DNA of 64,000 bases from Acinetobacter sp. NCu2D-2 (GCF_001647675.1 NZ_CP015594.1:2294001-2358000); one strand, 5' to 3'. Positions 29,452-40,068 are shown, numbered from the stretch's first letter. The notes: generated from the letters alone by a model not told the origin. Translations and numbers: made by a program.

Positions 29452-31980
29452 ATGAAAAAGCTATCTTGTTCAGGCCTTGTTCATCCATTTTTTTTGATCA
29501 TCATTATTCTTATGATCTCAATTCCGATGGGTTTTTATGGCATGTACCTATATATTGCCCCATCTTTACCTGAAATGTCTATGCTTAAAAAGGCACCATT
29601 ATTAAAGCCTTTACAAGTTTATAGTGCAGATCAAAAATTAATTGCTGAATACGGCGGTAAGCTGTCTGTGCCTGTGGAATATGATCAGATTCCACAAGAC
29701 TTTATTCATGCGTTCCTTGCTGCAGAAGATTCGAGCTTTTTTAAGCATAGTGGTATTAGTTTCAAGGGCTTAGGTCGTGCAGTCAGTGAAACGATCACGG
29801 GCTCTGACGTGCAAACAGGTGGTTCAACCATCACTATGCAAGTGGCAAAAAACTATTATTTAAGTCCTGAACGAACCTTAAAACGCAAACTGACCGAAAT
29901 TTTCCTTGCTCGAAAAATTGAACAAAATCTGACGAAAGAAGAAATTTTAACACTGTATGTGAATAAAATTTTCTTAGGGAAGAATGCCTACGGTATCGCT
30001 GCTGCAGCAAAAATTTACTATAACAAAAGTTTAGCAGAGCTATCACTTGCGCAGATGGCAATGATTTCAGGTTTACCAAAAGCGCCTTCTAAATATAACC
30101 CTGTTGCCAATCCAAAACGTGCCTTAGAACGTCGTAACTGGATTTTAGGTCGTATGTTACAACTGGGTTATATTCAACAAAACCAATATCAAGCAGCAAT
30201 TGCTGAACCCCTAAACTTGGATATGCCGGATCGTAGCACACGAAATTTATTTCCTTACGTCGGTGAAATGGTTCGTGCAGAGCTGATCCAAAATTTTGGT
30301 GAACAAGCGATTGATTCAGGCTATAAGGTTTACACCACTATTGATAGCCAACGTCAAACTTATGCCGAGCAAGCAGTTCAAGATGGTTTAGAGGCTTATG
30401 ACCGTCGTCATGGTTGGCGAGGTGCTGAAGCAAACGATGAGCCATTAGAAAATTTTCAACCTTATGCCAATACCTACCCTGCTCAAGTGGTTAAAGTGGC
30501 AAATAACAGCTTTGATGCCTTAATGCAGGATGGCTCGATCATTACTGTACCTTGGTCAGGCATGTCATGGGCGCTCCCCTACCGCAATGCCAATGCTGTA
30601 GGCAATGCACCCAGTAAAGCCAGCGACATTGTTAAACTTAAAGATATTATTCGCATAAGACCAAATGAAGCTAAAACAGCATGGTCTTTGGTGCAGGTGC
30701 CAAAAGTACAAGGACAATTAATTGCATTAAACCCAAACAATGGTGCAATCGAAGCAATTGTTGGTGGTTATAACTTCTATCAATCTAAATTTAACCGTGC
30801 AATTCAAGGTTGGCGCCAACCCGGTTCAACAATCAAACCGTTCATCTACGCTTTAGCACTTGAACGTGGGATGACACCTTACAGCATGGTGAGTGATAGT
30901 CCCATCACCATTGGAAAATGGACACCGCGTAACTCGGATGGTCGCTATTTGGGTATGATTCCCCTTCGCCGTGCGCTGTATCTGTCTCGAAATACCGTGT
31001 CTGTTCGTTTATTACAAACGGTTGGTATTGAGCGTGCACGTCAGTTGCTCATGGATTTTGGTCTTGAAGATCAACAAATTCCGCGTAACTACACTATTGC
31101 ACTGGGTACGCCACAAGTCTTACCTATTCAAATGGCAACAGGCTATGCCACTTTTGCTAATGGTGGTTACCGCATTCAACCGCATTTTATCAGTCGCATT
31201 GAAGATGCCTATGGCAATACAATTTTTGAAGCCAAGCCAGAATATGCTTGCATCAAATGTATTAATGAGCCTGAACCTGAAGTAGAAGAAGCTGCCAGCG
31301 AAGCGATTACCCCTGATGACGAAGTGATCGAAGTCACCAATCAATCTCTAGAGAAAAAAGACTTAACACCATTAAATGCAGCGCAAAATAGCAATTATCG
31401 TCAAGCACAGCGCATCTTAAAATCTAGCTCAGCATTTGATATGGCCAATATTTTGCGTGACGTGATTCAACATGGTACAGGTCGTGCTGCACTGAAAATT
31501 GGTCGTAGTGACTTAGGGGGTAAAACAGGTACTACGAATGATGCCAAAGATGCATGGTTCGCAGGGTTTAATGGTAAGTTGGTGACTGTAGCATGGGTTG
31601 GTTTTGATAAACCAACTACGCTTGGTCGCCGTGAATATGGTGGCGTCGCAGCACTTCCTATTTGGACCAACTTTATGGCCAATGCCTTAAAAGGCAAACC
31701 TGAATCTTGGGTTCATTTAGATAAAAATGCCAAAGCACCGATTGACCGGACACGTGTTGTAAATGTCGATCAACATGATCCATCTTCACCACCTCTGGCA
31801 ACGCCTGCTTATCGCCCTGCCCCAGTGGCTCCACCTAAACGTATCGATAGTGACTTTGAAGATTTACCAGGACAGGAAATTAAAAATCCTGATGAACCAG
31901 AGCCGACACCAACTCGAGAACAACCTTTACAGCCGAAAAAAGTAGATACGCTTGATCATTTGATTGAGCAAGTTCGCTAA
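29452..31980 (+). CDS. ponA: Penicillin-binding protein 1A (class A PBP)
   Basis: This bifunctional peptidoglycan synthase has 842 residues. An N-terminal membrane helix is at 12-33. The glycosyltransferase domain has catalytic E92 (AAEDSSFFKHSG) and GGSTITMQ (123-130). The transpeptidase has S459-T-I-K462, S512-R-N514 and K691-T-G. An acidic linker with two nearby cysteines (CIKC, near 600) and a proline-rich tail follow the usual family plan. It is divergent from pilM, as in Pseudomonas and Acinetobacter, and ends in a shared terminator. Confidence 0.96.
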   Translation: MKKLSCSGLVHPFFLIIIILMISIPMGFYGMYLYIAPSLPEMSMLKKAPLLKPLQVYSADQKLIAEYGGKLSVPVEYDQIPQDFIHAFLAAEDSSFFKHSGISFKGLGRAVSETITGSDVQTGGSTITMQVAKNYYLSPERTLKRKLTEIFLARKIEQNLTKEEILTLYVNKIFLGKNAYGIAAAAKIYYNKSLAELSLAQMAMISGLPKAPSKYNPVANPKRALERRNWILGRMLQLGYIQQNQYQAAIAEPLNLDMPDRSTRNLFPYVGEMVRAELIQNFGEQAIDSGYKVYTTIDSQRQTYAEQAVQDGLEAYDRRHGWRGAEANDEPLENFQPYANTYPAQVVKVANNSFDALMQDGSIITVPWSGMSWALPYRNANAVGNAPSKASDIVKLKDIIRIRPNEAKTAWSLVQVPKVQGQLIALNPNNGAIEAIVGGYNFYQSKFNRAIQGWRQPGSTIKPFIYALALERGMTPYSMVSDSPITIGKWTPRNSDGRYLGMIPLRRALYLSRNTVSVRLLQTVGIERARQLLMDFGLEDQQIPRNYTIALGTPQVLPIQMATGYATFANGGYRIQPHFISRIEDAYGNTIFEAKPEYACIKCINEPEPEVEEAASEAITPDDEVIEVTNQSLEKKDLTPLNAAQNSNYRQAQRILKSSSAFDMANILRDVIQHGTGRAALKIGRSDLGGKTGTTNDAKDAWFAGFNGKLVTVAWVGFDKPTTLGRREYGGVAALPIWTNFMANALKGKPESWVHLDKNAKAPIDRTRVVNVDQHDPSSPPLATPAYRPAPVAPPKRIDSDFEDLPGQEIKNPDEPEPTPTREQPLQPKKVDTLDHLIEQVR

Positions 31981-31981
31981 T

Positions 31982-32010
31982 AAAAAAGCCCTCTTTAAGA
32001 GGGCTTTTTT
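31982..32010. terminator. Bidirectional terminator between ponA and rlmA
   Basis: A near-perfect palindrome AAAAAAGCCCTCTT/AAGAGGGCTTTTTT with T-runs on both strands lies between the convergent ponA and rlmA stops, so it can serve both genes. Confidence 0.93.
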
Positions 32011-32022
32011 ATAACTATACGT

Positions 32023-32826
32023 TTATTTCTTTTGGAAGAGATAAATTTGATATTGTGCTTTCACTTCAAATTGATCCTGAGCTTCCAAGGCTTCGCGGCG
32101 CTCAGCTTTTACTTTATAAGCATATGGTGTCATTGCAATTAAGTTTTTCAAATCTTGCTGCGGCAATATCATCGGTGCATCGACCACCATCTCATCGACC
32201 AAATCAAAGCCCTCTGCCAATTGATCGACAAACTTATGCGGCTCATGCGGTTTTACTTCTTCAAATAAAGCCTCACGCATAGCATAAAGATGATCTGGTG
32301 CAGGTGTAACCACCATCAAATAACCTTCAGGTTTTAAAACACGCAAAATTTCTTGTTCTGGAATTGGGCTAAATAAACTCGTACATAGATCAATAGAGTG
32401 ATCGAGCACGGGTAATGTCGCTCCAGTGGCAACCACCCAAGTGATTTCTTTATTCAGTTTAGCTGCCACTTGTACTGCATTTTTGGCAATATCAACGCCA
32501 ACACATTGCAAAACTTCTGCTTGCATAGCATTGGTGTAATACCCCTCACCACAACCAATATCGAGTAAGTTTTCAATACGTAAATCACGAATTTTTTTAA
32601 CGACAGCTTGCTGTAATGGCGCATAGTGACCTGCACTTAAAAATGCTCGACGCGCCTGCACAGACTCAGGGGTATCGCCTGGATTTTTACTGTGTTTATG
32701 CTGAACCACATGTAGGTTTACGTAGCCTTGCTTCGCAACGTCATAGCTATGCTGATTGTCACAGCGCCACGTGCGATCGTTCAATTTGAGCTGCTCACGA
32801 CAAACAGGACACATCAGTAGGTTCAT
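32023..32826 (-). CDS. rlmA: 23S rRNA (guanine-745-N1)-methyltransferase RlmA
   Basis: This is a methyltransferase of about 267 residues for helix 35 of 23S rRNA. The N-terminal zinc finger has C6, C9, C22 and H26 (CPVC, CDNQH). AKQGYVNLHVV and PGDTPESVQARRAFLSAGHY are typical of RlmA. The SAM motif is LLDIGCGEGYYT. The ATG at 32826 has GGAG nine bases upstream and puts the zinc finger at the N-terminus; the longer frame to 32880 runs through the mraY terminator. Confidence 0.92.
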   Translation of the reverse strand: MNLLMCPVCREQLKLNDRTWRCDNQHSYDVAKQGYVNLHVVQHKHSKNPGDTPESVQARRAFLSAGHYAPLQQAVVKKIRDLRIENLLDIGCGEGYYTNAMQAEVLQCVGVDIAKNAVQVAAKLNKEITWVVATGATLPVLDHSIDLCTSLFSPIPEQEILRVLKPEGYLMVVTPAPDHLYAMREALFEEVKPHEPHKFVDQLAEGFDLVDEMVVDAPMILPQQDLKNLIAMTPYAYKVKAERREALEAQDQFEVKAQYQIYLFQKK

Positions 32827-32844
32827 TGATTTATTCTCCAAAAC

Positions 32845-32871
32845 AAAAAAGCCGGCATGCGCCGACTTTTT
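32845..32871 (-). terminator. Terminator after mraY
   Basis: The minus-strand hairpin AAAAAGTCGGC-GCAT-GCCGGCTTTTT (one mismatch) lies 13 bases past the mraY stop and just ahead of rlmA. It marks the end of the division/cell-wall operon here. Confidence 0.85.
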
Positions 32872-32883
32872 CAAATGCATTTC

Positions 32884-34002
32884 TTAGCGTAATTTTAAAG
32901 TCATTAGACCCAAAACTACCAGCATAATTGTAATAATCCAGAAACGAATCACGACTTGAGTTTCGCGCCAACCTTTCTTCTCGTAGTGATGATGCAGCGG
33001 TGCCATCAAGAACACGCGTTTATTGCGCATACGTAATGAACCGATCTGTAAGAATACAGAAATCGCTTCAACTAAGAATACACCAGCCATAATCGCAAAT
33101 ACGATTTCTTGACGAACCATCACCGCGATCGTACCGAGCATCGCACCGAGTGATAACGCACCAACATCACCCATAAACACTTGCGCAGGATGGGCATTAA
33201 ACCAAAGGAATGCCAAGCCCGCACCAATCATCGCAGCACAGATCACTACAAGTTCAGATGAATATTTCACATACGGAATATGAAGATAATTGGCAAAGCG
33301 TACATCACCAGCAAGATAAGCAAATACACCTAAACCTGTTGCAACCAAAACGATTGGCATAATAGCCAAACCATCAAGACCATCGGTTAAGTTCACCGCA
33401 TTCGATGCACCGTTAATCACGAAGTAAGTAAAGATAATAAAACCTATACCCAGCGGTACAACTGATAGTGGAATGCTATGATCTTTAAAGAATGGAATCA
33501 GTACATCCAGCATATTCGCTGTAACAACAGGATTAGTTTGCTGTTGTGCAATCACATACAATGCAATACCTGCACCCAATGAACCCACAGAGGTCCAAAA
33601 GAATTTTTTACGCGCAGGTAAACCGGCATTGTCTTTATAACGAATTTTGATCCAGTCATCTGCCCAACCGACCGCACCAAAGATCACCATCACCGCAAGC
33701 ACAATCCACACATATGGATTGGATAAATCTGCCCAAAGTAAGGTTGAAATACCAATTGAAAGTAAAATTAATACACCACCCATAGTTGGTGTACCCATTT
33801 TTTTCGCATGGTTTTCAGGTGCAAATGAACTTACTGCTTGACCATATTTCAAGGCTTGTAGCTTGCGAATCATAATCGGACCAAGCACAAGACCAATGGT
33901 CAATGCAGTCAATACACTGAGCAATGAACGTAATGTTAAATAACGAACCACCTGAAACGTGCTGTCATAGCCCGCCAAATGTTCAAATAGCCATAACAGC
34001 AT
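32884..34002 (-). CDS. mraY: Phospho-N-acetylmuramoyl-pentapeptide transferase
   Basis: This 372-residue integral membrane enzyme attaches phospho-MurNAc-pentapeptide to undecaprenyl phosphate, forming lipid I. It has about ten membrane helices, with the conserved [14 protein letters not shown] (Mg-binding aspartates), [10 protein letters not shown] and APLHHHYE segments. The ATG directly follows the murF stop (TAA-ATG). It is the last gene of this cluster; murD, ftsW, murG and murC, which follow mraY in many gammaproteobacteria, are not here. Confidence 0.97.
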   Translation of the reverse strand: MLLWLFEHLAGYDSTFQVVRYLTLRSLLSVLTALTIGLVLGPIMIRKLQALKYGQAVSSFAPENHAKKMGTPTMGGVLILLSIGISTLLWADLSNPYVWIVLAVMVIFGAVGWADDWIKIRYKDNAGLPARKKFFWTSVGSLGAGIALYVIAQQQTNPVVTANMLDVLIPFFKDHSIPLSVVPLGIGFIIFTYFVINGASNAVNLTDGLDGLAIMPIVLVATGLGVFAYLAGDVRFANYLHIPYVKYSSELVVICAAMIGAGLAFLWFNAHPAQVFMGDVGALSLGAMLGTIAVMVRQEIVFAIMAGVFLVEAISVFLQIGSLRMRNKRVFLMAPLHHHYEKKGWRETQVVIRFWIITIMLVVLGLMTLKLR

Positions 34003-35406
34003 TTAAAGTTTCTCCATCAATGCAGCCATCAATGTTTCCATGTGGGTATAACGTGACCCTTTGAACAGGAACGACATCGGCTGAGGTTGATGTGTTTCAA
34101 TCAAATTAATTAAAAATGGCAATGCCTGCTCTTGGTTTAAGAAGGCCTGCATTTTCTTACCATATTGGGTACTACGAGCGCCTTCTTGTGCTGCTGGTGC
34201 AAATTCACCGACAGCAACCACAAAGTTAAGCCCTTTCACCGAAACCAAATCACGACCGAGCTTATAATGCTCAATGGCGGCAGATGAACCTAATTCGCCA
34301 ATATCCCCAGTCACCATGACACGGATGCCTTCTTGCTGTGCAAGTACATCAGCAGCAGCACGCATAGATGTTGGGTTGGCATTGTAGGTATCATCAATAA
34401 ATAAATATTCTTTGTGCTTGATGAAATTCAAACGACCTTTAGCACCAACAGCATGCTCAAGACCAATAACAATATCATCAAGACCTACACCTATTGCCAA
34501 GGCAAATGCTGCAGCAGCCGTTGCATTTTGAACATTGTGCTCACCTGCAAACGGAAGTTGTACAGTTTTTATACCTTGTGGTGTATTTAATGTAAATGTT
34601 GCAGACTGTGATTGCAGTTCGATATTTGTAGCGAAGACTTCCCCACCCTCACCAAAACTCATTACTTGTTCAGTTTGAACAGCATTACGAATCTCTTGGG
34701 TAAAATCATCATGTGCTGGGACAATTGATATATCTGAAATATGAGAATAAATTTCAGACTTGGCGCGGCAGATACCATCGCGGCCACCAAACTCACCCAT
34801 ATGTGCAGTACCGATGTTTAAGATACCTGCCACATGCGGTTGAACTAAATTTGAGGTGTAATCGATTTCACCTTTATGGCTTGCACCAAGCTCCATGACA
34901 GCATATTGATGCTCATGACGAAGCTCCAATAACATCATTGGTACACCCAAATCGTTATTTAAGTTACCGCGTGTAATCAGTGTTGGCGCAATGCGAGACA
35001 GAATACTTCCCAGCATTTCTTTAGTGGTGGTTTTACCGCTACTTCCTGTTAAAGCAATCACTTTAAGCTGAGGATTTTGGCGACGACGATACGCGCCCAA
35101 TGCACCTAAAGCCAATCGCGTGTCGGCAACAACGAGCTGACAAATATCGGCGTCAACAGGATGATCAACAATAGCAACCTGACAGCCATTGTCCGCAACT
35201 AGTTTAACGAAATCATGTGCATCAAAACGTTCGCCTTTCAACGCAAGGAAGGCATCGCCTGTTTCGGCATGACGTGAATCCGTTAAAATTCGCTTAATAT
35301 CACCTTGAGGAACTCGGTCATTCAGCCAATAACCTTGAGTTGCTTGTTTTAATTGTTCTGCTGTCCATGGCTCTAAAGGCACTGTACTGGTGGTCGATGT
35401 ATGCAT
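34003..35406 (-). CDS. murF: UDP-MurNAc-tripeptide:D-Ala-D-Ala ligase
   Basis: This 467-residue Mur ligase adds D-Ala-D-Ala to the UDP-MurNAc-tripeptide. The ATP loop is LTGSSGKTTTKEM, followed by NLNNDLGVP and MELGASHKGEI for the central domain and YNANPTSMRAA in the C-terminal domain. The gap to murE is 15 bases. Confidence 0.96.
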   Translation of the reverse strand: MHTSTTSTVPLEPWTAEQLKQATQGYWLNDRVPQGDIKRILTDSRHAETGDAFLALKGERFDAHDFVKLVADNGCQVAIVDHPVDADICQLVVADTRLALGALGAYRRRQNPQLKVIALTGSSGKTTTKEMLGSILSRIAPTLITRGNLNNDLGVPMMLLELRHEHQYAVMELGASHKGEIDYTSNLVQPHVAGILNIGTAHMGEFGGRDGICRAKSEIYSHISDISIVPAHDDFTQEIRNAVQTEQVMSFGEGGEVFATNIELQSQSATFTLNTPQGIKTVQLPFAGEHNVQNATAAAAFALAIGVGLDDIVIGLEHAVGAKGRLNFIKHKEYLFIDDTYNANPTSMRAAADVLAQQEGIRVMVTGDIGELGSSAAIEHYKLGRDLVSVKGLNFVVAVGEFAPAAQEGARSTQYGKKMQAFLNQEQALPFLINLIETHQPQPMSFLFKGSRYTHMETLMAALMEKL

Positions 35407-35421
35407 AAATCAATGTCCTTA

Positions 35422-36918
35422 TTATTGTGCTGGATAGGCTGAATCAGTTGTATGGTGCTGAGCATCAATTGCTGCCTGCACTTCAACTACATCGTCAAAC
35501 CAATGACGGACACCATCAATTTCTTGATAATTTTCATGCCCTTTTCCTGCAATCACCACAATGTCACCCGATTTTGCATGTTCTACAGCAAATTTAATCG
35601 CTTCTCGACGGTCATGAATTTCGTGATAAGTTTTGCCTGAAAAATCGATTCCATTTTTCATATCGGCAAAAATTTGCTCAGGGTTTTCAGTCCGCGGATT
35701 ATCGGACGTTAAAATTGCAATATCAGCACCATCTAATGCTGCTTGTGTCATCAGTGGACGTTTACCGCGATCGCGATCACCACCACAACCAAACACCGCC
35801 CACAGGTTTTGACTCACGTGACGTTTTAAGGTCACTAAAACTTGAGTCAATGCATCAGGGGTATGGGCATAATCGACCACAAATAAACGCTCGTCATCAC
35901 GAATGACTTGCATACGACCCGGCGCACCTTTGAGTTTAGGTACTTCCGCAATCAATTGTGCTAAATCAAAACCAGCTTGTTCAGCCACAATCAGGCTTGC
36001 AACTAAGTTTTCAATATTGAAATGCCCGAGCAATGGACTGTGAACATTAAATGTCCCTTGCTTGGTCACCAACTTAAATTCAGCACCTGAAATGCGGTAT
36101 TCAATCTCTGTAACTTGATAGTCCGCTGCTTGCGTTGTTGAGTAACTAAGAATTTTCGGCTGTGCGGGATTGTTTTTTGCCGCGTCCAGCATCACGTTCG
36201 CATGCGCGTCATCAATATTGATGACAGCCACTTTCAAGCTTTCAAACTGAAATAAACGAGATTTTGCTTCTGCATAGGCTTCTAGAGTCCCGTGATAATC
36301 CAAATGATCACGGCTTAAATTGCTGTATGCTGCAATTTCAATTTCACAACCATTCAGACGACCTTGCTCCAAGCCATGCGAACTGGCCTCAATCGAAGTA
36401 AACTCAGCACCTTGCTGTGCATACTCATGTAATGCATTTTGCAGCTGTAGTGCATCTAACGTCGTATGAGAAGAGGCCTCTAAATTCGGTAAAATTCCAT
36501 TTCCTGTGGTGCCCATCACTGCACATGCTTTCGATTGCAGCATAATCAGTTCAGCCACTAAGCGTGAAATCGTGGTTTTACCATTGGTTCCCGTCACCGC
36601 CAAAATTCGAGCTGGCTGTACAGGCTGAGTCGCTTGTAAATACTGACGTTGCCACGTACCCATCAAATGACGTAAATCAGGTACAACCACGCTCGGCTCT
36701 ACAGCTAAATCTTGTTCAGAAATGACCGCGAGCGCACCTTGTGCCAAAGCTTTACGCGCATAATCTGCGGTTTTTTCTGGTTGCGACAAACTGGTTAAGG
36801 CTATAAAAATTTGCCCTAATTTTACTTTTCGACTGTCCAGCTCAAAACCTTGAAAGGATTGGTTCATCCATTCGGCAGTCTCTTGAACGGCATAGATATC
36901 TTTAAATGTAATAGACAT
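35422..36918 (-). CDS. murE: UDP-MurNAc-L-Ala-D-Glu:meso-DAP ligase
   Basis: This 498-residue Mur ligase has ATP loop VTGTNGKTT. The sequence SDNPRTE carries the DNPR motif of the meso-diaminopimelate-adding enzymes, so the peptidoglycan should contain meso-DAP. KSRLFQF carries the conserved carbamylated-lysine region. It lies 13 bases after ftsI. Confidence 0.97.
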   Translation of the reverse strand: MSITFKDIYAVQETAEWMNQSFQGFELDSRKVKLGQIFIALTSLSQPEKTADYARKALAQGALAVISEQDLAVEPSVVVPDLRHLMGTWQRQYLQATQPVQPARILAVTGTNGKTTISRLVAELIMLQSKACAVMGTTGNGILPNLEASSHTTLDALQLQNALHEYAQQGAEFTSIEASSHGLEQGRLNGCEIEIAAYSNLSRDHLDYHGTLEAYAEAKSRLFQFESLKVAVINIDDAHANVMLDAAKNNPAQPKILSYSTTQAADYQVTEIEYRISGAEFKLVTKQGTFNVHSPLLGHFNIENLVASLIVAEQAGFDLAQLIAEVPKLKGAPGRMQVIRDDERLFVVDYAHTPDALTQVLVTLKRHVSQNLWAVFGCGGDRDRGKRPLMTQAALDGADIAILTSDNPRTENPEQIFADMKNGIDFSGKTYHEIHDRREAIKFAVEHAKSGDIVVIAGKGHENYQEIDGVRHWFDDVVEVQAAIDAQHHTTDSAYPAQ

Positions 36919-36931
36919 TGCTCACCTATTT

Positions 36932-38758
36932 TTACTGGACTTTGGGAGATTCTAAAGGTTTGTCCAATGGGACATTCAATAAACGTAATGATTCCTGCAT
37001 CACACGTGCAAATACCGGTGCCGCTACTAAACCACCGTAATACGCGCCCGTTGGATTCTCTACCACAACAATCATGGCTATACGTGGATCACTTACAGGT
37101 GCAATGCCGGCAAATAAAGCACGATATTCACTTTGTGAATAACCTTTGCGGTCAGCACGAAGTTTATGCGCGGTACCAGTTTTACCTGCAACGCGGTAGC
37201 CTGGAATATTGGCTTGCTGCGCTGTACCACCTGGTAAAGTTACAGCTTCCATCATTAACAATACTTGTTGAGCAATCTTAGGATCGATCATTTGCTCACC
37301 TTTTGGCTGCTCTTCAAGTTTGTATAAACTGAGTGGTAATTTTACGCCTTTATTGGCAATCATGGCATAGGCATCTGCAATCTGTAACACAGTTGCATTC
37401 AAGCCATAACCATATGACATTGTTGCAACTTCAGATACGTTCCACTTGCTTGGCGGCAAGATCAAACCACTACTTTCACCCGGGAATTTAACGGCAGAGC
37501 GCTGACCAAATCCTAGACGTTTGTAGAAGGTCGGTAAGGTTTCATACGGTAAGGATAAAGCAATTTTAGCCACACCGACGTTGGATGATTTTTGAATAAT
37601 CCCACCCAATGTCAATGGACCATAGTTATGCGTATCACGAATAGTATGATTGCCTACACGCATTGAACCTGGTGTGGTATTAATGACACTATTGGCATTG
37701 TATTTACCACTTTCGAGTGCCATCGCCACAGTCAATGGTTTCATGGTTGAACCCGGCTCAAAGGCATCAATCGCACCGCGGTTACGCATGGCATCTTTAT
37801 TGCCCAAGCCTTTTTTATCATTTGGGTTATAAGATGGCCATGATGTCATTGCCAAGATTTCACCGGTTTTTACATCCACCGCAAGTGCTGTTGCCGAACG
37901 TGCATTATTCGCCACACCTGCCGCGGTTAATTCACGGTACATGATGTACTGCAAACGTGAGTCGATACTTAAGGTGATGTTCTCCCCTGCTTCGACTTCT
38001 TTAATTACTTCAGGGTCTTTAACACGGTTACCTTTTTTATCCCGGACAATTTGTTGCTCGCCATCTTCACCAGATAGGCGTTCATTGAGCTGCATTTCCA
38101 AGCCTTCAATCCCCATCCCTTCACTATTGGTCAAACCAATAATTTGTGAGTTGGGCTGCGGCTGTGGGTAGTAACGCTTATAAGTTTTTTCGGTATATAC
38201 GCCTTGGAATTTACGCGCCATAATCATTTCCGCTTGTTGCGGTGGCACTTCTTTTTTCAAGATTAAATAACGTGAACGCGGCTTATCCTGCATCTTTTTA
38301 CGCAGTTCAGCACGATCCATCCCAATAGCATCAGCCAATTCATCCAAGTTCAGATTTTTTTCAGGAAGCTGACGTTTTAACTTTTTACTGTTTGGCTCTT
38401 TCTGTAGTGCCAACATGGTTTCGTCATAGAGTTTTTTATTATCGAAATAATCACGTGGATCCATGACCAACTTCATAATCGGTGTACTAATCGCGAGTGG
38501 TACACCATTTCGATCATAAATCACGCCGCGCATGGCTTTGATTTTATCGGTTCTTAAAATATTGGCATTGGCTTTATTCTGTAAAAAGTCTTTATTGATA
38601 ACTTGCACATAAAAAGCACGCCCCACCAATGCAATAAAGCACAGTAGAACCACCGCCCACATGATGTAAAAACGGGTCATGTCGACATTTAAGGCATTTT
38701 TATTGGTCACAGATTGCTGTTTTTTACGCGTCGTCTGCTTAGTTTTCTTATCTACCAT
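36932..38758 (-). CDS. ftsI: Septal transpeptidase FtsI (PBP3)
   Basis: This class B PBP has 608 residues. It has a basic N-terminus, one membrane helix at about 32-52, a dimerisation/pedestal domain, and a transpeptidase domain with S337-T-M-K340, S391-S-N393 and K526-T-G528. It crosslinks septal peptidoglycan with FtsW. Its place between ftsL and murE is standard. Confidence 0.97.
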   Translation of the reverse strand: MVDKKTKQTTRKKQQSVTNKNALNVDMTRFYIMWAVVLLCFIALVGRAFYVQVINKDFLQNKANANILRTDKIKAMRGVIYDRNGVPLAISTPIMKLVMDPRDYFDNKKLYDETMLALQKEPNSKKLKRQLPEKNLNLDELADAIGMDRAELRKKMQDKPRSRYLILKKEVPPQQAEMIMARKFQGVYTEKTYKRYYPQPQPNSQIIGLTNSEGMGIEGLEMQLNERLSGEDGEQQIVRDKKGNRVKDPEVIKEVEAGENITLSIDSRLQYIMYRELTAAGVANNARSATALAVDVKTGEILAMTSWPSYNPNDKKGLGNKDAMRNRGAIDAFEPGSTMKPLTVAMALESGKYNANSVINTTPGSMRVGNHTIRDTHNYGPLTLGGIIQKSSNVGVAKIALSLPYETLPTFYKRLGFGQRSAVKFPGESSGLILPPSKWNVSEVATMSYGYGLNATVLQIADAYAMIANKGVKLPLSLYKLEEQPKGEQMIDPKIAQQVLLMMEAVTLPGGTAQQANIPGYRVAGKTGTAHKLRADRKGYSQSEYRALFAGIAPVSDPRIAMIVVVENPTGAYYGGLVAAPVFARVMQESLRLLNVPLDKPLESPKVQ

Positions 38759-38773
38759 GTTGAAACATTAGCC

Positions 38774-39109
38774 TTATTTTTTAGCATCATCTGAAGTTTG
38801 AGGTAAAGACACCACTACGGTTTGCGAAATTGGCGGTGAATACATGCGTAGTTGTGTCACAGCACGCGTACCAATTTGAGCGGTTGCCCCAAAGGTTTGT
38901 TGCTCAATCAGCAAACGCCCCCATTCGGCATTTAAATCGTCTCGTTCGCGCATATACGTGCTGAGCTTTCGATAATCTTGACGATATTCAAAAACCTGGA
39001 ACACCACAAAAATTGCACTCACAAATACCATTAACAATAAGATGGCATAAGTGATACTTTTTTTAAGCCGCAATTTGTCCGTTTTTTTGTCGACCACTTC
39101 AGTTTTCAT
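38774..39109 (-). CDS. ftsL: Cell division protein FtsL
   Basis: This small bitopic protein of about 111 residues has one helix (SITYAILLLMVFVSAIFVVFQVF) and then a periplasmic leucine-zipper-like coiled coil. It forms a complex with FtsB and FtsQ. The ATG at 39109 is chosen because it follows the rsmH stop by ten bases; the longer frame overlaps rsmH and is unlikely. Confidence 0.9.
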   Translation of the reverse strand: MKTEVVDKKTDKLRLKKSITYAILLLMVFVSAIFVVFQVFEYRQDYRKLSTYMRERDDLNAEWGRLLIEQQTFGATAQIGTRAVTQLRMYSPPISQTVVVSLPQTSDDAKK

Positions 39110-39119
39110 TATGTGCCTA

Positions 39120-40031
39120 TTAAGCCAATCGTTCCGCAACTCGAAGCCAAGCACTACGTGAACGTGGATTTGCTTTAACTTCTTCTTCGCTTGCTTTCAC
39201 ACGGGATACTTTCTTTAAGCGTCGTGTATCCTTCTGTTGCTGTGGCATTCCCCAGCTTAAATCTTCTTCCAATGTCGATTCTTTCTGGATAAATTGCTTA
39301 ATCAAGCGATCTTCCAATGAATGGAAGCTGATCACTGCCAAGCGTGCCTCAGGCTTTAATACCTCAACTGCTTGAGGTAGAAAGATTTCAATATCTTCTA
39401 ATTCTTTATTAATAGCAATACGAATTGCTTGGAAAGTACGTGTTGCCGCATGTTTATTTTTTTCCCATTTTGGATGGGCAACTTTCACAATTTCAGCCAG
39501 TTGTGCAGTGGTTTCAATGTAACCTGCGGCTTTAATGGCTTTGGCAATACGGCGGCTATAACGTTCTTCACCATATTGATAGATCACATTGGCAAGGGCT
39601 TCTTCTTCAATATCGACCAACCATTCTGCTGCCGTTGGACCTTGAGAATTATCCATACGCATGTCCAAAGGACCATCTTTCATAAAACTAAAACCACGTT
39701 CAGCCTGATCCAGCTGCGGAGATGACACACCTAAATCCGCCATTACGCCATCAACCAATTCAACGCCACGCGCATGTAATTCTTGTTTAATGTCAGCAAA
39801 ACTGGCATGAATGATTTTAAAACGTGAATCTTCTTGTTCTAATTGAGCTGCAACTTCTAAGGCTTGTGGGTCTTTATCAAAGGCATAAACACGTGCATTT
39901 TCATCTAAACGAGAGAGTAATTCACGGGTATGGCCACCACGTCCAAAAGTGCCGTCCACATACACTCCTGTATTGCGACCTGCCAATAAGGCATCAACCG
40001 TTTCATGAAGTAATACAGAAATATGTGACAT
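39120..40031 (-). CDS. rsmH: 16S rRNA (cytosine-1402-N4)-methyltransferase RsmH
   Basis: This 303-residue methyltransferase (also called MraW) opens the division/cell-wall cluster. HISVLLHETVDAL and YVDGTFGRGGHTRELL form the SAM site, and VISFHSLEDR and RSRSAWLRVAER are conserved. No mraZ gene precedes it in this window; the upstream gene is unrelated and divergent. Confidence 0.96.
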   Translation of the reverse strand: MSHISVLLHETVDALLAGRNTGVYVDGTFGRGGHTRELLSRLDENARVYAFDKDPQALEVAAQLEQEDSRFKIIHASFADIKQELHARGVELVDGVMADLGVSSPQLDQAERGFSFMKDGPLDMRMDNSQGPTAAEWLVDIEEEALANVIYQYGEERYSRRIAKAIKAAGYIETTAQLAEIVKVAHPKWEKNKHAATRTFQAIRIAINKELEDIEIFLPQAVEVLKPEARLAVISFHSLEDRLIKQFIQKESTLEEDLSWGMPQQQKDTRRLKKVSRVKASEEEVKANPRSRSAWLRVAERLA

Positions 40032-40068
40032 AGAGACTCAATCAAAGGGGCTGAAAATTTAACTGCAC

